Below, piece by piece: positions 28,554 through 36,639 of a DNA stretch of 50,438 nt; position 1 is the first letter of the stretch; every line of letters begins with the position of its first letter. Position numbers and translations under genes: made by a program. The notes beneath the pieces are model-generated. The model searched no databases. It was given only the letters and a program-made list of their open reading frames with translations, and was not told where the DNA came from. Source of the DNA: an uncultured Mailhella sp. (GTDB taxonomy: Bacteria; Desulfobacterota; Desulfovibrionia; Desulfovibrionales; Desulfovibrionaceae); assembly GCA_944323575.1 (NCBI GenBank), contig CALUTB010000008.1, positions 1 through 50,438 of the forward strand, in the 5' to 3' direction.

Positions 28554-29247
28554 GCTCGTCCCTTGTGTCTGAGAACCAGGCGAGAAGAAAATTGACCAGA
28601 AAGGCGATGAGCAGCAGCACGAGTCCGAGGGCTATGCCCTGAGCAAATTCTCCCTTGCTGGTTTCCAGAGAGATGGCGGTCGTCATGGTTCTTGTGGAGT
28701 AGCGGATGTTGCCGCCGAGCATCATGGCGACGCCTACTTCCGTGACGACGCGTCCGAAGGCCGTGACACAGACCATGCCGAGATCATATCGTATTTCCCG
28801 TATGGTGTGCAGAGCAAGCTGCGAGGGGGATGCGCCAAGCGTCAGCAACGTTTCCCGGCAGCGTCGGTCGAGATTTTCCACGGCCTGTGCCGTCCATGAG
28901 ATGACGATGGGCAGGGCGAGGATGCTCTGACCTATGACCATGCCCGGCAGCGTGAAAAGCAGACCGAACTGACCGAGCGGTCCGCGGTAGGTGATGAACA
29001 CATATACAATGAGTCCTATAAGTACCGTAGGGAAGGCCAGGAGCGTATCCGAGAGAAGCCTCAAGAATTTTTTTCCGGGAAAAGTGGTGTAGCCGAGCAG
29101 AAATCCAAGAGGCAGCCCCAGAGTGGCCGCGACGAGCAGTGCGCAGCTTGTGGAGGAAAGCGTGGCCTGTATGGCGGAGAATGTGGCGTCGTCCATGTTC
29201 AGAAGCAGGGCGAGCGCCTTGCTCATGCCTTCGCTGAAGTATCCCAT
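28537..29247 (-). CDS. tupB: tungstate ABC transporter permease
   Basis: The 236-residue membrane protein has five or six membrane helices. The cytoplasmic coupling loop is EnLDRRCRETLLTLGASPSQ, and the overall pattern (PLGFLLGYTTFPGKKF, LLAFPTVLIGLIVY, YRGPLGQFGLLFTLPGMVIGQ) matches TupB permeases. The ATG at 29247 is preferred to an upstream in-frame start inside a GC hairpin. It lies downstream of tupA after a hairpin. Confidence 0.93.
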   Translation of the reverse strand: MGYFSEGMSKALALLLNMDDATFSAIQATLSSTSCALLVAATLGLPLGFLLGYTTFPGKKFLRLLSDTLLAFPTVLIGLIVYVFITYRGPLGQFGLLFTLPGMVIGQSILALPIVISWTAQAVENLDRRCRETLLTLGASPSQLALHTIREIRYDLGMVCVTAFGRVVTEVGVAMMLGGNIRYSTRTMTTAISLETSKGEFAQGIALGLVLLLIAFLVNFLLAWFSDTRDEHEHSF

Positions 29248-29272
29248 GATTACCTGCGGATGAAAAAGGAAA

Positions 29273-29294
29273 GCGGGCCGGAGTGGCGGCCCGC
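29273..29294 (-). terminator. attenuating hairpin between tupA and tupB
   Basis: GCGGGCCG and CGGCCCGC (29273-29280 and 29287-29294) with a six-base loop are followed, in the minus direction, by TTTCCTTTTTC. It lies between the tupA stop and the tupB start and would let less message reach tupBC, giving an excess of binding protein. Confidence 0.65.
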
Positions 29295-29304
29295 CCAATG
29301 GTTG

Positions 29305-30126
29305 TTACTTGCCTGCGTTGGGGAAGAAGAGCTGCTTGCCTTCGAGTTTGTAGTCTTCAATGAGCTTCTGGGTTTCAGGCTTTACCCACCAGTCTTCGAA
29401 CGTTACGGCAAGATCCTTCTTGACGTTGGGGCAGATGGCGGGATTGGTCGTGATGACGCTGTACTGGTTGAACAGCGCAGAATCGCCTTCCACCACGATG
29501 GCAAGAGGATTGGCGTCGCCCTGCTGGTTGGCATACTTGATCCATGTGCCGCGGTCGGTAAGGGCATAGGCTCCCTTTTCGGCGGCAATGGCCAGAGTGG
29601 CCATCATGCCCTGACCCGCGGAAATATAGAAGGGTTCTTTGTCGGGAGAGAGATTGGAGTTCTTCCACAACTTCAGCTCGGCGGAATGGGTGCCGGATTT
29701 GTCGCCGCGGCTGACGAAGCCGGCTTTGGCATCATAGATGGCCTTCAACGCTTCGGCAGTGGTCTTGCCGGCAATTTTTGCAGGGTCGGCCTTGGGACCG
29801 ACGATGACGAAGTCATTGTACATGATCTGACGGCGGTCGATGCCGTAGCCGTCTTCAATGAACTTTTTCTCCACGTCGGGAGCATGAACGAGAAGAACGT
29901 CGGCGTCGCAGTTCTTGGCGATTTCAAGAGCCTTACCGGTACCCACGGCCACCCACTTGAGATCAATGCCGGTTTCCTTCTTGAAGGTGGGCGCGACGTA
30001 TTCCAGCAGACCGGAATCCTGAGTGCTGGTGGTCGTGGCCATCATCAGGGAGTCGGCCGCATGCGCGGGGAGAGCGCAGGACAGTGCAAGCAGTGTGCTG
30101 AAAAGGATTTTGCCTGAATGATTCAT
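29305..30126 (-). CDS. tupA: tungstate-binding periplasmic protein
   Basis: The 273-residue protein has a signal peptide (cleavage after AHA, residue about 23). The motif TTTSTQDSGLLEY at the mature N-terminus is diagnostic of TupA tungstate-binding proteins and carries oxyanion-binding residues. SRGDKSGTHSAEL is the second ligand segment. It delivers tungstate to TupBC. RBS AAGGAG precedes ATG 30126. It lies 51 bases downstream of tunR. Confidence 0.95.
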   Translation of the reverse strand: MNHSGKILFSTLLALSCALPAHAADSLMMATTTSTQDSGLLEYVAPTFKKETGIDLKWVAVGTGKALEIAKNCDADVLLVHAPDVEKKFIEDGYGIDRRQIMYNDFVIVGPKADPAKIAGKTTAEALKAIYDAKAGFVSRGDKSGTHSAELKLWKNSNLSPDKEPFYISAGQGMMATLAIAAEKGAYALTDRGTWIKYANQQGDANPLAIVVEGDSALFNQYSVITTNPAICPNVKKDLAVTFEDWWVKPETQKLIEDYKLEGKQLFFPNAGK

Positions 30127-30150
30127 GGAAAAGCTCCTTGTATGGTTTTG

Positions 30151-30171
30151 CGATGTCTTCGGGAGACATCG
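30151..30171 (-). promoter_or_regulatory. hairpin in the tunR-tupA gap
   Basis: CGATGTCT and AGACATCG form an 8-bp stem around TCGGG (palindromic in the DNA). No T-tract follows, so a message-stability or regulatory role is more likely than termination. Confidence 0.4.
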
Positions 30172-30177
30172 GCGTTG

Positions 30178-31137
30178 TCAGTCGGGAATGAGATGGACGC
30201 CCCGGGCCGGAAAGCCCATGCAGACTCTGCTGCCCTGACGAAGATTGAGTCTGGAAAGAAAAGCCGTTTCCTGTACGGCGCTTATCTGCGTGCCGTCCCC
30301 AAGCTCCAGAACGAGAAACGTCTCCACGGTATCCTGATGGATGGCTGCGACGGTGGCCCGTACCGGCCCTTGAAGGGCGGCAGGCATTTTCTCGGTGGAT
30401 ATGACGATGCGCTCCGGATCTATGACGACGGTAACCACCTGATTGAGATGCAGTTCCATGTTCATGAGCTGCCTTTCCCCGCACAGCGCCGTAATGACCA
30501 GATCGGAAAAGGTGGTGACTTCCACGCTGACGGCACGCATTCCCGTGGTGATGGCGGTGACGATGCCGATGAATGCGTTCCCGTTTTCGTCGTTCCACCC
30601 GTTTTTCTCTGCTGATTCTCCGCGCACGATGCGCTTTGCTTCGCCTCCTGCGAAGTCCAGAAATTCCGTGATCTGGGAATGCTTCTGCTGACCGAGAAAG
30701 GCCTGGACCACATTGAAGGGAACATGAAGCTCGAGAAGTTCCAGCCCCCTGGCATAGCGTATGGCGCGCGGTCCGGCCATGCCGGGAGAAAGTCCCATGC
30801 CTTCGGCCACGGCATAGAATTTTTTGCGTACGAACCCCTGGTCAAAGCGCAGAAAACCGTCCTGTGCAGATTCAGGCAGACTGAGAATCCGTCGGATGTT
30901 CTTCATGCAGGAGAGAGGCAGCAGTATGTCCCGACTGCCGGGTTCGGGAACGTGCACCATGCCGGTCATGGTGTCGATGGTTTCGCGGACATGCATTCCC
31001 AGCGCCTCGCCGAGACGCAGCCCTCCGTATCGGATGAGCAGAAAAAGAAGATGGAGCCGCGCACGGACTATTTTTTTCGCCGTAGTCGTGGCTTCCGCTT
31101 CCCATGCCTCCCAGCGCAGGGTAAGCTGTTCGAGCAT
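30178..31137 (-). CDS. tunR: TunR-type tungstate/molybdate regulator (recombinase-derived)
   Basis: The 319-residue protein joins a XerC/D-like catalytic-domain fold (residues about 1-165) to two TOBE/Mop oxyanion-binding domains (about 183-248 and 253-316). IRYGGLRLGEALGM keeps the Arg of the recombinase GLRxxE motif (Arg41), and GPRAIRYARGLELLELHVPFNVVQAFLGQ matches the HxLRH region with both His lost. The nucleophile Tyr position is TEFLDF, so it is catalytically dead. This is the TunR architecture, known to control molybdate/tungstate genes in sulfate reducers. The start is uncertain: the frame stays open to 31302, but the conserved part begins near MLEQLTLRW at 31137. It heads the tupABC operon. 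Confidence 0.85.
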   Translation of the reverse strand: MLEQLTLRWEAWEAEATTTAKKIVRARLHLLFLLIRYGGLRLGEALGMHVRETIDTMTGMVHVPEPGSRDILLPLSCMKNIRRILSLPESAQDGFLRFDQGFVRKKFYAVAEGMGLSPGMAGPRAIRYARGLELLELHVPFNVVQAFLGQQKHSQITEFLDFAGGEAKRIVRGESAEKNGWNDENGNAFIGIVTAITTGMRAVSVEVTTFSDLVITALCGERQLMNMELHLNQVVTVVIDPERIVISTEKMPAALQGPVRATVAAIHQDTVETFLVLELGDGTQISAVQETAFLSRLNLRQGSRVCMGFPARGVHLIPD

Positions 31138-31302
31138 TCTTCTGTTCAAATGTTGCTGAATCAAGGGGTACTTCGCAGTTTGTCTGTTCCGGTCCGCGTA
31201 AATACGGGATCGGACATGGGACGGACCATGTTGCTTCATAAATGACATAAAAACGTCATGGTGTATACGCTGTGAAAAATGTCCGTTGCTTCCATGCGGC
31301 AT

Positions 31303-31552
31303 CTCTCTTCAAAAGTAAGAATGATTGTTTCAAAATAACAGAAAAGCACCGCTTGAGCAATACTGAAATGGTGAAGCTCTCAGTGAAGCAGGTTTTATTT
31401 CAAAATTATCATACTTCCTTTCAAGATTATTGAATAAAAAAGTGAAAAACGTTTCCATGGGACGGCAGGTCGGCGGGCGTGGGCCATCTTTTCTTTTTTC
31501 TTCAAAAGGTTATACTTGGCGACGGTAGCATTTTATTTCATCAGGAGCCGTC
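31303..31552. promoter_or_regulatory. divergent tunR/moeA control region
   Basis: This AT-rich region lies between the leftward tunR operon and rightward moeA. It holds three copies of a TTTCAA(A/G)AT(T/A)A element: TTTCAAAATAAC (31329 on), TTTCAAAATTATC (31398-31410) and TTTCAAGATTATT (31419-31431). The last two are direct repeats 21 bases apart, about two helical turns. TAATTTTGAAAT, the complement of the second, recurs upstream of the alcohol dehydrogenase. These are candidates for TunR operators; I did not recall the published TunR motif well enough to confirm. Confidence 0.5.
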
Positions 31553-32779
31553 ATGAAGTCCTTTCTTACCCTGAAATCGGTGGATGAGGTACTGTCCCTC
31601 ATCAGAACGTTTGATCGTCTTCCGGAAGAGAGCGTTCCCCTGGATGAAAGCGCCGGGCGCTATCTGGCGCAGGACTGGGCCGCTCCTGAAGATCTGCCCG
31701 GCTTTGCACGATCCACCGTCGACGGATATGCCGTCCGTGCCCAGGATGTTTTCGGCGCTCAGGAAGGTTCTCCCGCACTGCTGGAATGCGTGGGAGATTG
31801 CCCCATGGGAAGCGCACCGTCCTTTTCTCTTGCACCGGGACAGACGGCGCGTATTCTTACCGGCGGCATGCTGCCGGAAGGAGCCGACAGTGTGGTCATG
31901 GTGGAGTATTCCCGTCCCATTGAAGAGAATCTCGTGGAACTCATCCGTACGCAGGCACCCGGAGATCATGTCCTAGAGCGTGACGAGGATGCTGCGGAGG
32001 GCAGTGTGCTCATACCTGCGGGGCGTCGTCTGCGGTCTCAGGAGGTGGGGCTTCTTGCCGCTCTCGGACAGCAGACCGTGCCTGTGAGACGAAGACCCCG
32101 CGTGACCATACTGTCCACAGGGGACGAGGTCGTTCCGTTTGAGAAGAAGCCTCTGCCGGGTCAGGTGAGGGACGTGAATTCCCACTCTCTTGCTGCTCTC
32201 TGTACGGGGGCCGGCGCCGACGTGCGCATGGCCGGTCTCATTGATGATGACAGGACACGGCTTGAAACTGCCGTACGCGAGGCTGCGCAGTGGGCGGATG
32301 TCGTCCTGCTTTCCGGGGGATCTTCGGCCGGCATGCGCGATCATACCGTGGAAGTCTTTCTTTCCATGCCCGACAGTTCCCTGCTGGTGCACGGCGCCGC
32401 CATCAGTCCCGGCAAGCCGTTCATTCTGGCCCGTACCGGGGGGATCTGTCTCATGGGACTGCCCGGGCAGGTAGCCAGTGCGCTCGTATGCGCCAGAGTG
32501 TTTCTTCTGCCGCTGCTCAGTCATCTTCAGGGTGGAGAGGAAACGGTGACTCCGGGAGTGTCTGCCGTTCTTTCACGGTCCGTGGCCTCGGCACAGGGAC
32601 GTCGGGATTTCATACGTGTACGACTTTCCCGCTCGGCAGACGGATGGATTGCCGATCCCGTTACGGCGCCTTCCGGTCTGATCTCCGGTCTTGTGGCCGC
32701 AGATGCCCTGGTGGTCTGCTCTGAAAACAGCGAAGGACTGTACGCCGGGCAGAGCGTCTTTGCCGAGCTGCTTGTCTAG
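31553..32779 (+). CDS. moeA: molybdopterin molybdenumtransferase MoeA
   Basis: The 408-residue enzyme inserts molybdate or tungstate into adenylated molybdopterin. It contains PLDESAGRYLAQD, STVDGYAVRAQD, ILTGGMLPEGADSVVMVEY, STGDEVV, VRDVNSHSL, LLSGGSSAGMRDHT, ISPGKPF and GLPGQVASAL, all MoeA hallmarks. RBS AGGAG lies before ATG 31553. It is divergent from tunR, and a second moeA-type gene follows 154 bases later. Confidence 0.95.
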   Translation: MKSFLTLKSVDEVLSLIRTFDRLPEESVPLDESAGRYLAQDWAAPEDLPGFARSTVDGYAVRAQDVFGAQEGSPALLECVGDCPMGSAPSFSLAPGQTARILTGGMLPEGADSVVMVEYSRPIEENLVELIRTQAPGDHVLERDEDAAEGSVLIPAGRRLRSQEVGLLAALGQQTVPVRRRPRVTILSTGDEVVPFEKKPLPGQVRDVNSHSLAALCTGAGADVRMAGLIDDDRTRLETAVREAAQWADVVLLSGGSSAGMRDHTVEVFLSMPDSSLLVHGAAISPGKPFILARTGGICLMGLPGQVASALVCARVFLLPLLSHLQGGEETVTPGVSAVLSRSVASAQGRRDFIRVRLSRSADGWIADPVTAPSGLISGLVAADALVVCSENSEGLYAGQSVFAELLV

Positions 32780-32933
32780 CAACTGTTCATCCTTGCTCGT
32801 GCAAGAAAGCTTTCTTCTTTCGAGGAGGAAGCGTCACCGGGAGATTTGTGGTCCGATGCATGTCGGCGGGGATGTTCCTGCATGGGCAGAGAATCCTTGC
32901 CGGCTGATTCGTGATATCCTTTGAGAGGAATAT

Positions 32934-34892
32934 ATGTCCAGACATACCTATCTTACAATGAAGACGCCCGAGGAAGCCCGAGCCTTGTGGTTTGACCGCA
33001 TCGACGCGCTTGGAAAGGAACTTTCGGATGAGAAGGTACCCCTTTCCAAAGCTCTTCACCGTGTTCTTTCCCGTCCCGTGGAAGCACTGCGTTCCTCACC
33101 TGCTTTTCACGGAGCAGCCATGGACGGCGTTGCCGTGAAGGCCGAGGATACCTTTACGGCCTCGGTGAGAAAGCCTCTGCGGCTTGAAATAGGCAGAAAG
33201 GCTTTCTGGATCAATACCGGCCATCCCCTTCCCGTGGGCTGCAATGCCGTCGTCATGGTGGAGTATCTGAATGTGGAGGAGAACGGAAAATACGTGGTCA
33301 TGGAAAAGGCGGCTTTTCCATGGCAACATGTCCGCAAGCTCGGCGAAGACATGGTGGCCACGGAAATCATTCTGTCCCCGGGCGTGGAGATAGGTCCGTA
33401 TGAACTCGGAGCACTGGCGGCCGCAGGCGTGACCAGCCCGGAGGTTTTTCGCAGGCCGGAAGTGGCCGTGATACCCAGCGGGTCGGAAATTGTGGGGCTT
33501 GATGAGGCAAGAGAAGAGGATCTTCGTGCGGGGCGTGTACTTCCGGAATTCAATTCCCTCATTTTTTCCGCCATGATTGAAAAGGCAGGCGGACATGCGC
33601 ATGTCTGTCCCATTGTTCCCGATGACGTCGAGCGCATCCGGGCGGCCGTAGTCGCCGCCGTGGAGTCCGGAGCGGATCTTGTCGTCATGAACGCAGGCTC
33701 GTCGGCAGGCAGTCATGACTATACCGCCGATGTCATTGCCGGCATGGGAGAACTGCTGGTGCACGGAGTGGCGGTCATGCCGGGCAAGCCGACGGCACTC
33801 GGTATCGTGGAGGCGGCAGGACGCCGCGTTCCCGTCATAGGTACTCCCGGTTATCCGGTTTCCGCCATCGTGGCCGTGGAGGAATTCGTGCTTCCGCTGC
33901 TTGCCCGCTGGCAGAAGCGGGGAGTGGTCCGGCGTGAATCCGTCGACGTCGTGCCCTGCAATCCCATTCCTTCCCGTCCGGGCATGGAGGAAAGGGTACG
34001 GGTCAAGCTCGGCGTGGTGGAAGGTACCTGCTATGCCGTCACGCTTCCCCGTGGCGCGGGTACGGTGACCAGTCTTTCACGCGCAGACGCGGTGATTCCC
34101 ATTGAACGCGACAGGGAAGGACTGGATGCCGGACAGCCCGTTCGTGCCGAACTGCTTCGGCCGTGGGACCAGATAGAAGGCGCGCTCCTTGCCACAGGCA
34201 GTCATGACAACACGCTGGATCTTATTGACAGCATGCTTCGCCGGACACATCCGGGGTTTCGTCTGACTTCGGCGCATGTCGGATCGCTGGGCGGTCTGCT
34301 GGCCCTTCGTCGAGGTCAGTGTCATCTGGCGGGCAGTCATCTGCTCGACGAGGAAAGCGGCATCTACAATCGCAGAGCCATTCGGGAACACATGAAGGGC
34401 ATGCCTGCGCTGCTGGTACAGCTCGTGGACAGGGAGCAGGGGATCATGGTGCTGCCCGGCAATCCGAAACATATCGTCTCGTTCGACGACCTGTGTCGCG
34501 AGGATGTGCAGTTCATCAATCGTCAGCGGGGAAGCGGTACGCGTGTCCTTCTGGACTATGAGCTGAAAAAGCGCGGTCTTTCTCACGCACGCATCCGCGG
34601 CTACAGGGATGAGGAATACACGCATATGAACGTGGCTGCGGCGGTACTGTCCGGCAGAGCCGACGCCGGACTCGGTGTCCGCTCCGCAGCGGCGGCCTTG
34701 GGGCTGGATTTCATTTCCGTTGGGGTGGAGGAGTACGATCTGGTCATTCCTCTCCGTTATGCGCAGGACGCCCGTATTCTGGCGCTGTTCGACGTCGTCC
34801 GCTCGGAAGAGTTCAGGCGTCATGTTCAGTCCATGGGAGGATACGGTACCGACAGAACGGGAGAGATCATTTGGGAGTACGACGGAAAATAG
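32934..34892 (+). CDS. MoeA-PBP-like fusion protein
   Basis: The 652-residue protein has a MoeA part (about 1-405: VPLSKALHRVLSRPV, FHGAAMDGVAVKAEDT, INTGHPLPVGCNAVVMVEY, IPSGSEIVG, NAGSSAGSHDYTADVI, VMPGKPTALGI, GTPGYPVSAIV) and a PBP-like domain (about 415-640: ATGSHDNTLDLID, HVGSLGGLLALRRGQCHLAGSHL, GSGTRVLLDYEL, GRADAGLGVRSAA). This second domain resembles the sensor part of LysR/ModA-type proteins and may hold an oxyanion or substrate. Having both a plain MoeA and this fusion suggests separate metal-insertion routes, for example Mo versus W. The neighbouring tup genes favour tungsten. The division of labour is inference. Confidence 0.93.
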   Translation: MSRHTYLTMKTPEEARALWFDRIDALGKELSDEKVPLSKALHRVLSRPVEALRSSPAFHGAAMDGVAVKAEDTFTASVRKPLRLEIGRKAFWINTGHPLPVGCNAVVMVEYLNVEENGKYVVMEKAAFPWQHVRKLGEDMVATEIILSPGVEIGPYELGALAAAGVTSPEVFRRPEVAVIPSGSEIVGLDEAREEDLRAGRVLPEFNSLIFSAMIEKAGGHAHVCPIVPDDVERIRAAVVAAVESGADLVVMNAGSSAGSHDYTADVIAGMGELLVHGVAVMPGKPTALGIVEAAGRRVPVIGTPGYPVSAIVAVEEFVLPLLARWQKRGVVRRESVDVVPCNPIPSRPGMEERVRVKLGVVEGTCYAVTLPRGAGTVTSLSRADAVIPIERDREGLDAGQPVRAELLRPWDQIEGALLATGSHDNTLDLIDSMLRRTHPGFRLTSAHVGSLGGLLALRRGQCHLAGSHLLDEESGIYNRRAIREHMKGMPALLVQLVDREQGIMVLPGNPKHIVSFDDLCREDVQFINRQRGSGTRVLLDYELKKRGLSHARIRGYRDEEYTHMNVAAAVLSGRADAGLGVRSAAAALGLDFISVGVEEYDLVIPLRYAQDARILALFDVVRSEEFRRHVQSMGGYGTDRTGEIIWEYDGK

Positions 34893-34904
34893 GCTTGCAT
34901 GGGA

Positions 34905-34947
34905 GCGCGTATTCCGTCTTTTTTCTCAGAGGGGGCAGAATACGCGC
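34905..34947 (+). terminator. hairpin after the moeA-PBP gene
   Basis: GCGCGTATTC (34905-34914) pairs with GAATACGCGC (34938-34947). It carries a T-rich loop rather than a T-tail. Probably a terminator or a processing hairpin. Confidence 0.45.
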
Positions 34948-34949
34948 GG

Positions 34950-35098
34950 CAGACCGCAGACTCGACATATGCCGGCCATATGTGTCACGAGTACGAAAGC
35001 AGGCATCAACGTAGACAGATGCCTTGGACAAAGATGACGCCTGCTCTGTGCTTCCGGAAGAAAGCCCTCCTGTCCGGCGTCAGGACAAGGCAACTTTT
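34950..35098. other. gene-free stretch downstream of the IS5 fragment
   Basis: No gene is visible. The orfB/DDE half of an IS5 element should lie here if the element were whole; no such sequence is recognised in any frame. Confidence 0.45.
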
Positions 35099-35452
35099 TC
35101 AGGATTCCTTCGGGGCAGACCTCTGGCCGGAGTATTTTTTCATGGCCAGACTGCATTTTCCGGTTTTTATCTTGCGGGGCGTCGTGGCATTGTCGGAAAG
35201 ATGCACGCTGGAGGGCAGGCAGGAACGGATAATGTCGAAGGTTCCGTCCTTCTTCCATGCTGTAAAGCGGCGCCACGCCGTGACATAGCTGCCCATGTCG
35301 CGGGGCAGGTCGCTCCAGCGGCAGCCTGTGGTAAGAACATAGAGAACGGCTTCAAGCGTTTCACGGTCGCTTTTACGGGGGCGTCCTACTTTTTTCCCCT
35401 TGGCGAGAAACGGCTCGATGCGTCTCCACTGCTGATCGCTGATGAAAGCCAT
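35099..35452 (-). CDS. IS5-family orfA fragment (transposase N-terminal part)
   Basis: The 117-residue protein starts MAFISDQQWRRIEPFL and continues GRPRKSDRETLEAVLYVLTTGCRWSDLPRDMGSYVTAWRRF, which matches the N-terminal DUF4096 region of IS5/IS427-type transposases. The last 40 residues do not match. The downstream DDE domain (orfB) is missing, so this is an inactive remnant or a stranded orfA. It splits the molybdenum/tungsten island between the moeA genes and the moaD/aor operon. Confidence 0.78.
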   Translation of the reverse strand: MAFISDQQWRRIEPFLAKGKKVGRPRKSDRETLEAVLYVLTTGCRWSDLPRDMGSYVTAWRRFTAWKKDGTFDIIRSCLPSSVHLSDNATTPRKIKTGKCSLAMKKYSGQRSAPKES

Positions 35453-35487
35453 ACCGTATTCCTTAGCGGTGAAAGAGTGTTCCGGTA

Positions 35488-36339
35488 TCAGTCCCCGGCG
35501 GAAAAACAGAGTGTTTCCAGTTCGGGAACGGAAAGATCCAGATGGAAGAGTCTTCCGTCATCATTCTTGTCATGACAGAGCCGCCGCAGCAGAAGCGATA
35601 CCATGAGAGCGGCCGTTCCAGCTGCCGTGACGGCATGAGTATGCATGGAAGCCCCTTCCAGATTGCCCGTTTCTTCATCGGGATAGATGATCGAGAAGGG
35701 GAGACGTCGACTTCCGTCAAAAAATACAAGCCCTTCATTTCTTGCCACTGAGCCTTGTACGCACGGAACCCCGGCATGTGCGGCAGCCGTTTCCAGCATT
35801 TTTTTCCGTGCCAAGGAGTCGAGACAGTCCATGACGACGTCGACTCCGGAAAGAAGTACCGGCAGATTCTTTTCGTCAAGGGCCTCGATATGGACGGTGA
35901 CGTCCATGTAGGATGCAATGTCCAGAATGCCGTTCCGACAGGCTTCCGCCTTGGCCATCCCCAGAGTCCTTTCGGTACAGAAACGTTGGCGGTTGAGATT
36001 GCTTTCCTCAAAAGAATCCGGATCGCAGAGCGTGAGGGCACCGACGCCCGTGCGGGCCAGAAATTCCGCGACATACCCGCCCAGACCTCCACATCCGGCA
36101 ACAAGTACTTTTATGGAAAGCAGCCGGACAAGAGATTGTGCAGACAGGGTGCCCCGACAGCGGCTGAAGCGCTCCGGCCAGATGTCCTGCCGGAGCAGTT
36201 CCGTCATGACTTCGCGTTCTCGGCATTTCCGGATGAGGGCAAGACGACGGATACCGTCGGCACTGATGACGGGTCCATCCGGAGTTTTTTTCAGAAAATC
36301 CCCGGCAGGAGCGGGACTCTGTTCCGCAGAGCCGTTCAT
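35488..36339 (-). CDS. ThiF/MoeB-family E1-like adenylyltransferase
   Basis: The 283-residue protein has VLVAGCGGLGGYVAEFLARTG (nucleotide loop), DPDSFEESNLNRQRFC (Arg finger), GMAKAEA, and DVVMDCLDSLARKKML, the E1-like fold that adenylates the C-terminal Gly-Gly of small sulfur carriers. The residues 1-70 are an extra N-terminal part. It lacks the paired CxxC zinc motifs of typical MoeB and lies directly after moaD (TAGATG junction), so it most likely activates that MoaD for dithiolene formation. Distinction from HesA/ThiF by sequence alone is not possible. Confidence 0.85.
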   Translation of the reverse strand: MNGSAEQSPAPAGDFLKKTPDGPVISADGIRRLALIRKCREREVMTELLRQDIWPERFSRCRGTLSAQSLVRLLSIKVLVAGCGGLGGYVAEFLARTGVGALTLCDPDSFEESNLNRQRFCTERTLGMAKAEACRNGILDIASYMDVTVHIEALDEKNLPVLLSGVDVVMDCLDSLARKKMLETAAAHAGVPCVQGSVARNEGLVFFDGSRRLPFSIIYPDEETGNLEGASMHTHAVTAAGTAALMVSLLLRRLCHDKNDDGRLFHLDLSVPELETLCFSAGD

Positions 36340-36588
36340 CTAGCCTCCTCCCACGGCAGGAAAGTACGCGACACGGTCTCCGTTCCGCACCGGACTTGCC
36401 AGATCGTTCTGCCGACTGTTGATCATGACGATCTTGATTTCTTCCAGCGGCAGACCGATGCGTTGTGCAAGCTCCCCGGCCGTGAGAGTCGCTTCTCCTT
36501 CGGCCAGATCGATGAACAGTCCCGTCTCCGGAACATAACCGGGGACGCAGTCGCGCAGGGTGGTACTGAGTTTTATCTGTACGCTCAT
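36340..36588 (-). CDS. MoaD/ThiS-family sulfur carrier
   Basis: The 82-residue beta-grasp protein ends in Gly-Gly (PAVGGG), the site of thiocarboxylation. The pattern GELAQRIGLPLEEIKIVMINSRQ and RNGDRVAYFP matches MoaD. The start is set at 36588 (MSVQIKLSTTLRD) rather than 36615. It lies between aor and the E1-like gene in a leftward operon, so it is probably dedicated to the tungsten pterin of this aldehyde oxidoreductase. A GC hairpin lies between it and aor. Confidence 0.88.
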   Translation of the reverse strand: MSVQIKLSTTLRDCVPGYVPETGLFIDLAEGEATLTAGELAQRIGLPLEEIKIVMINSRQNDLASPVRNGDRVAYFPAVGGG

Positions 36589-36601
36589 GGGCAGAAGGGG
36601 G

Positions 36602-36630
36602 CCCGCGCGGGACATTGCTCCCGCGCGGGA
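36602..36630 (-). terminator. attenuating hairpin between aor and moaD
   Basis: CCGCGCGGGA and TCCCGCGCGG form a 10-bp stem around CATTGC. There is no long T-tract. It would reduce read-through from the highly needed aor into moaD, as the tupA/tupB hairpin does. Confidence 0.5.
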
Positions 36631-36639
36631 AGGAAGAGG

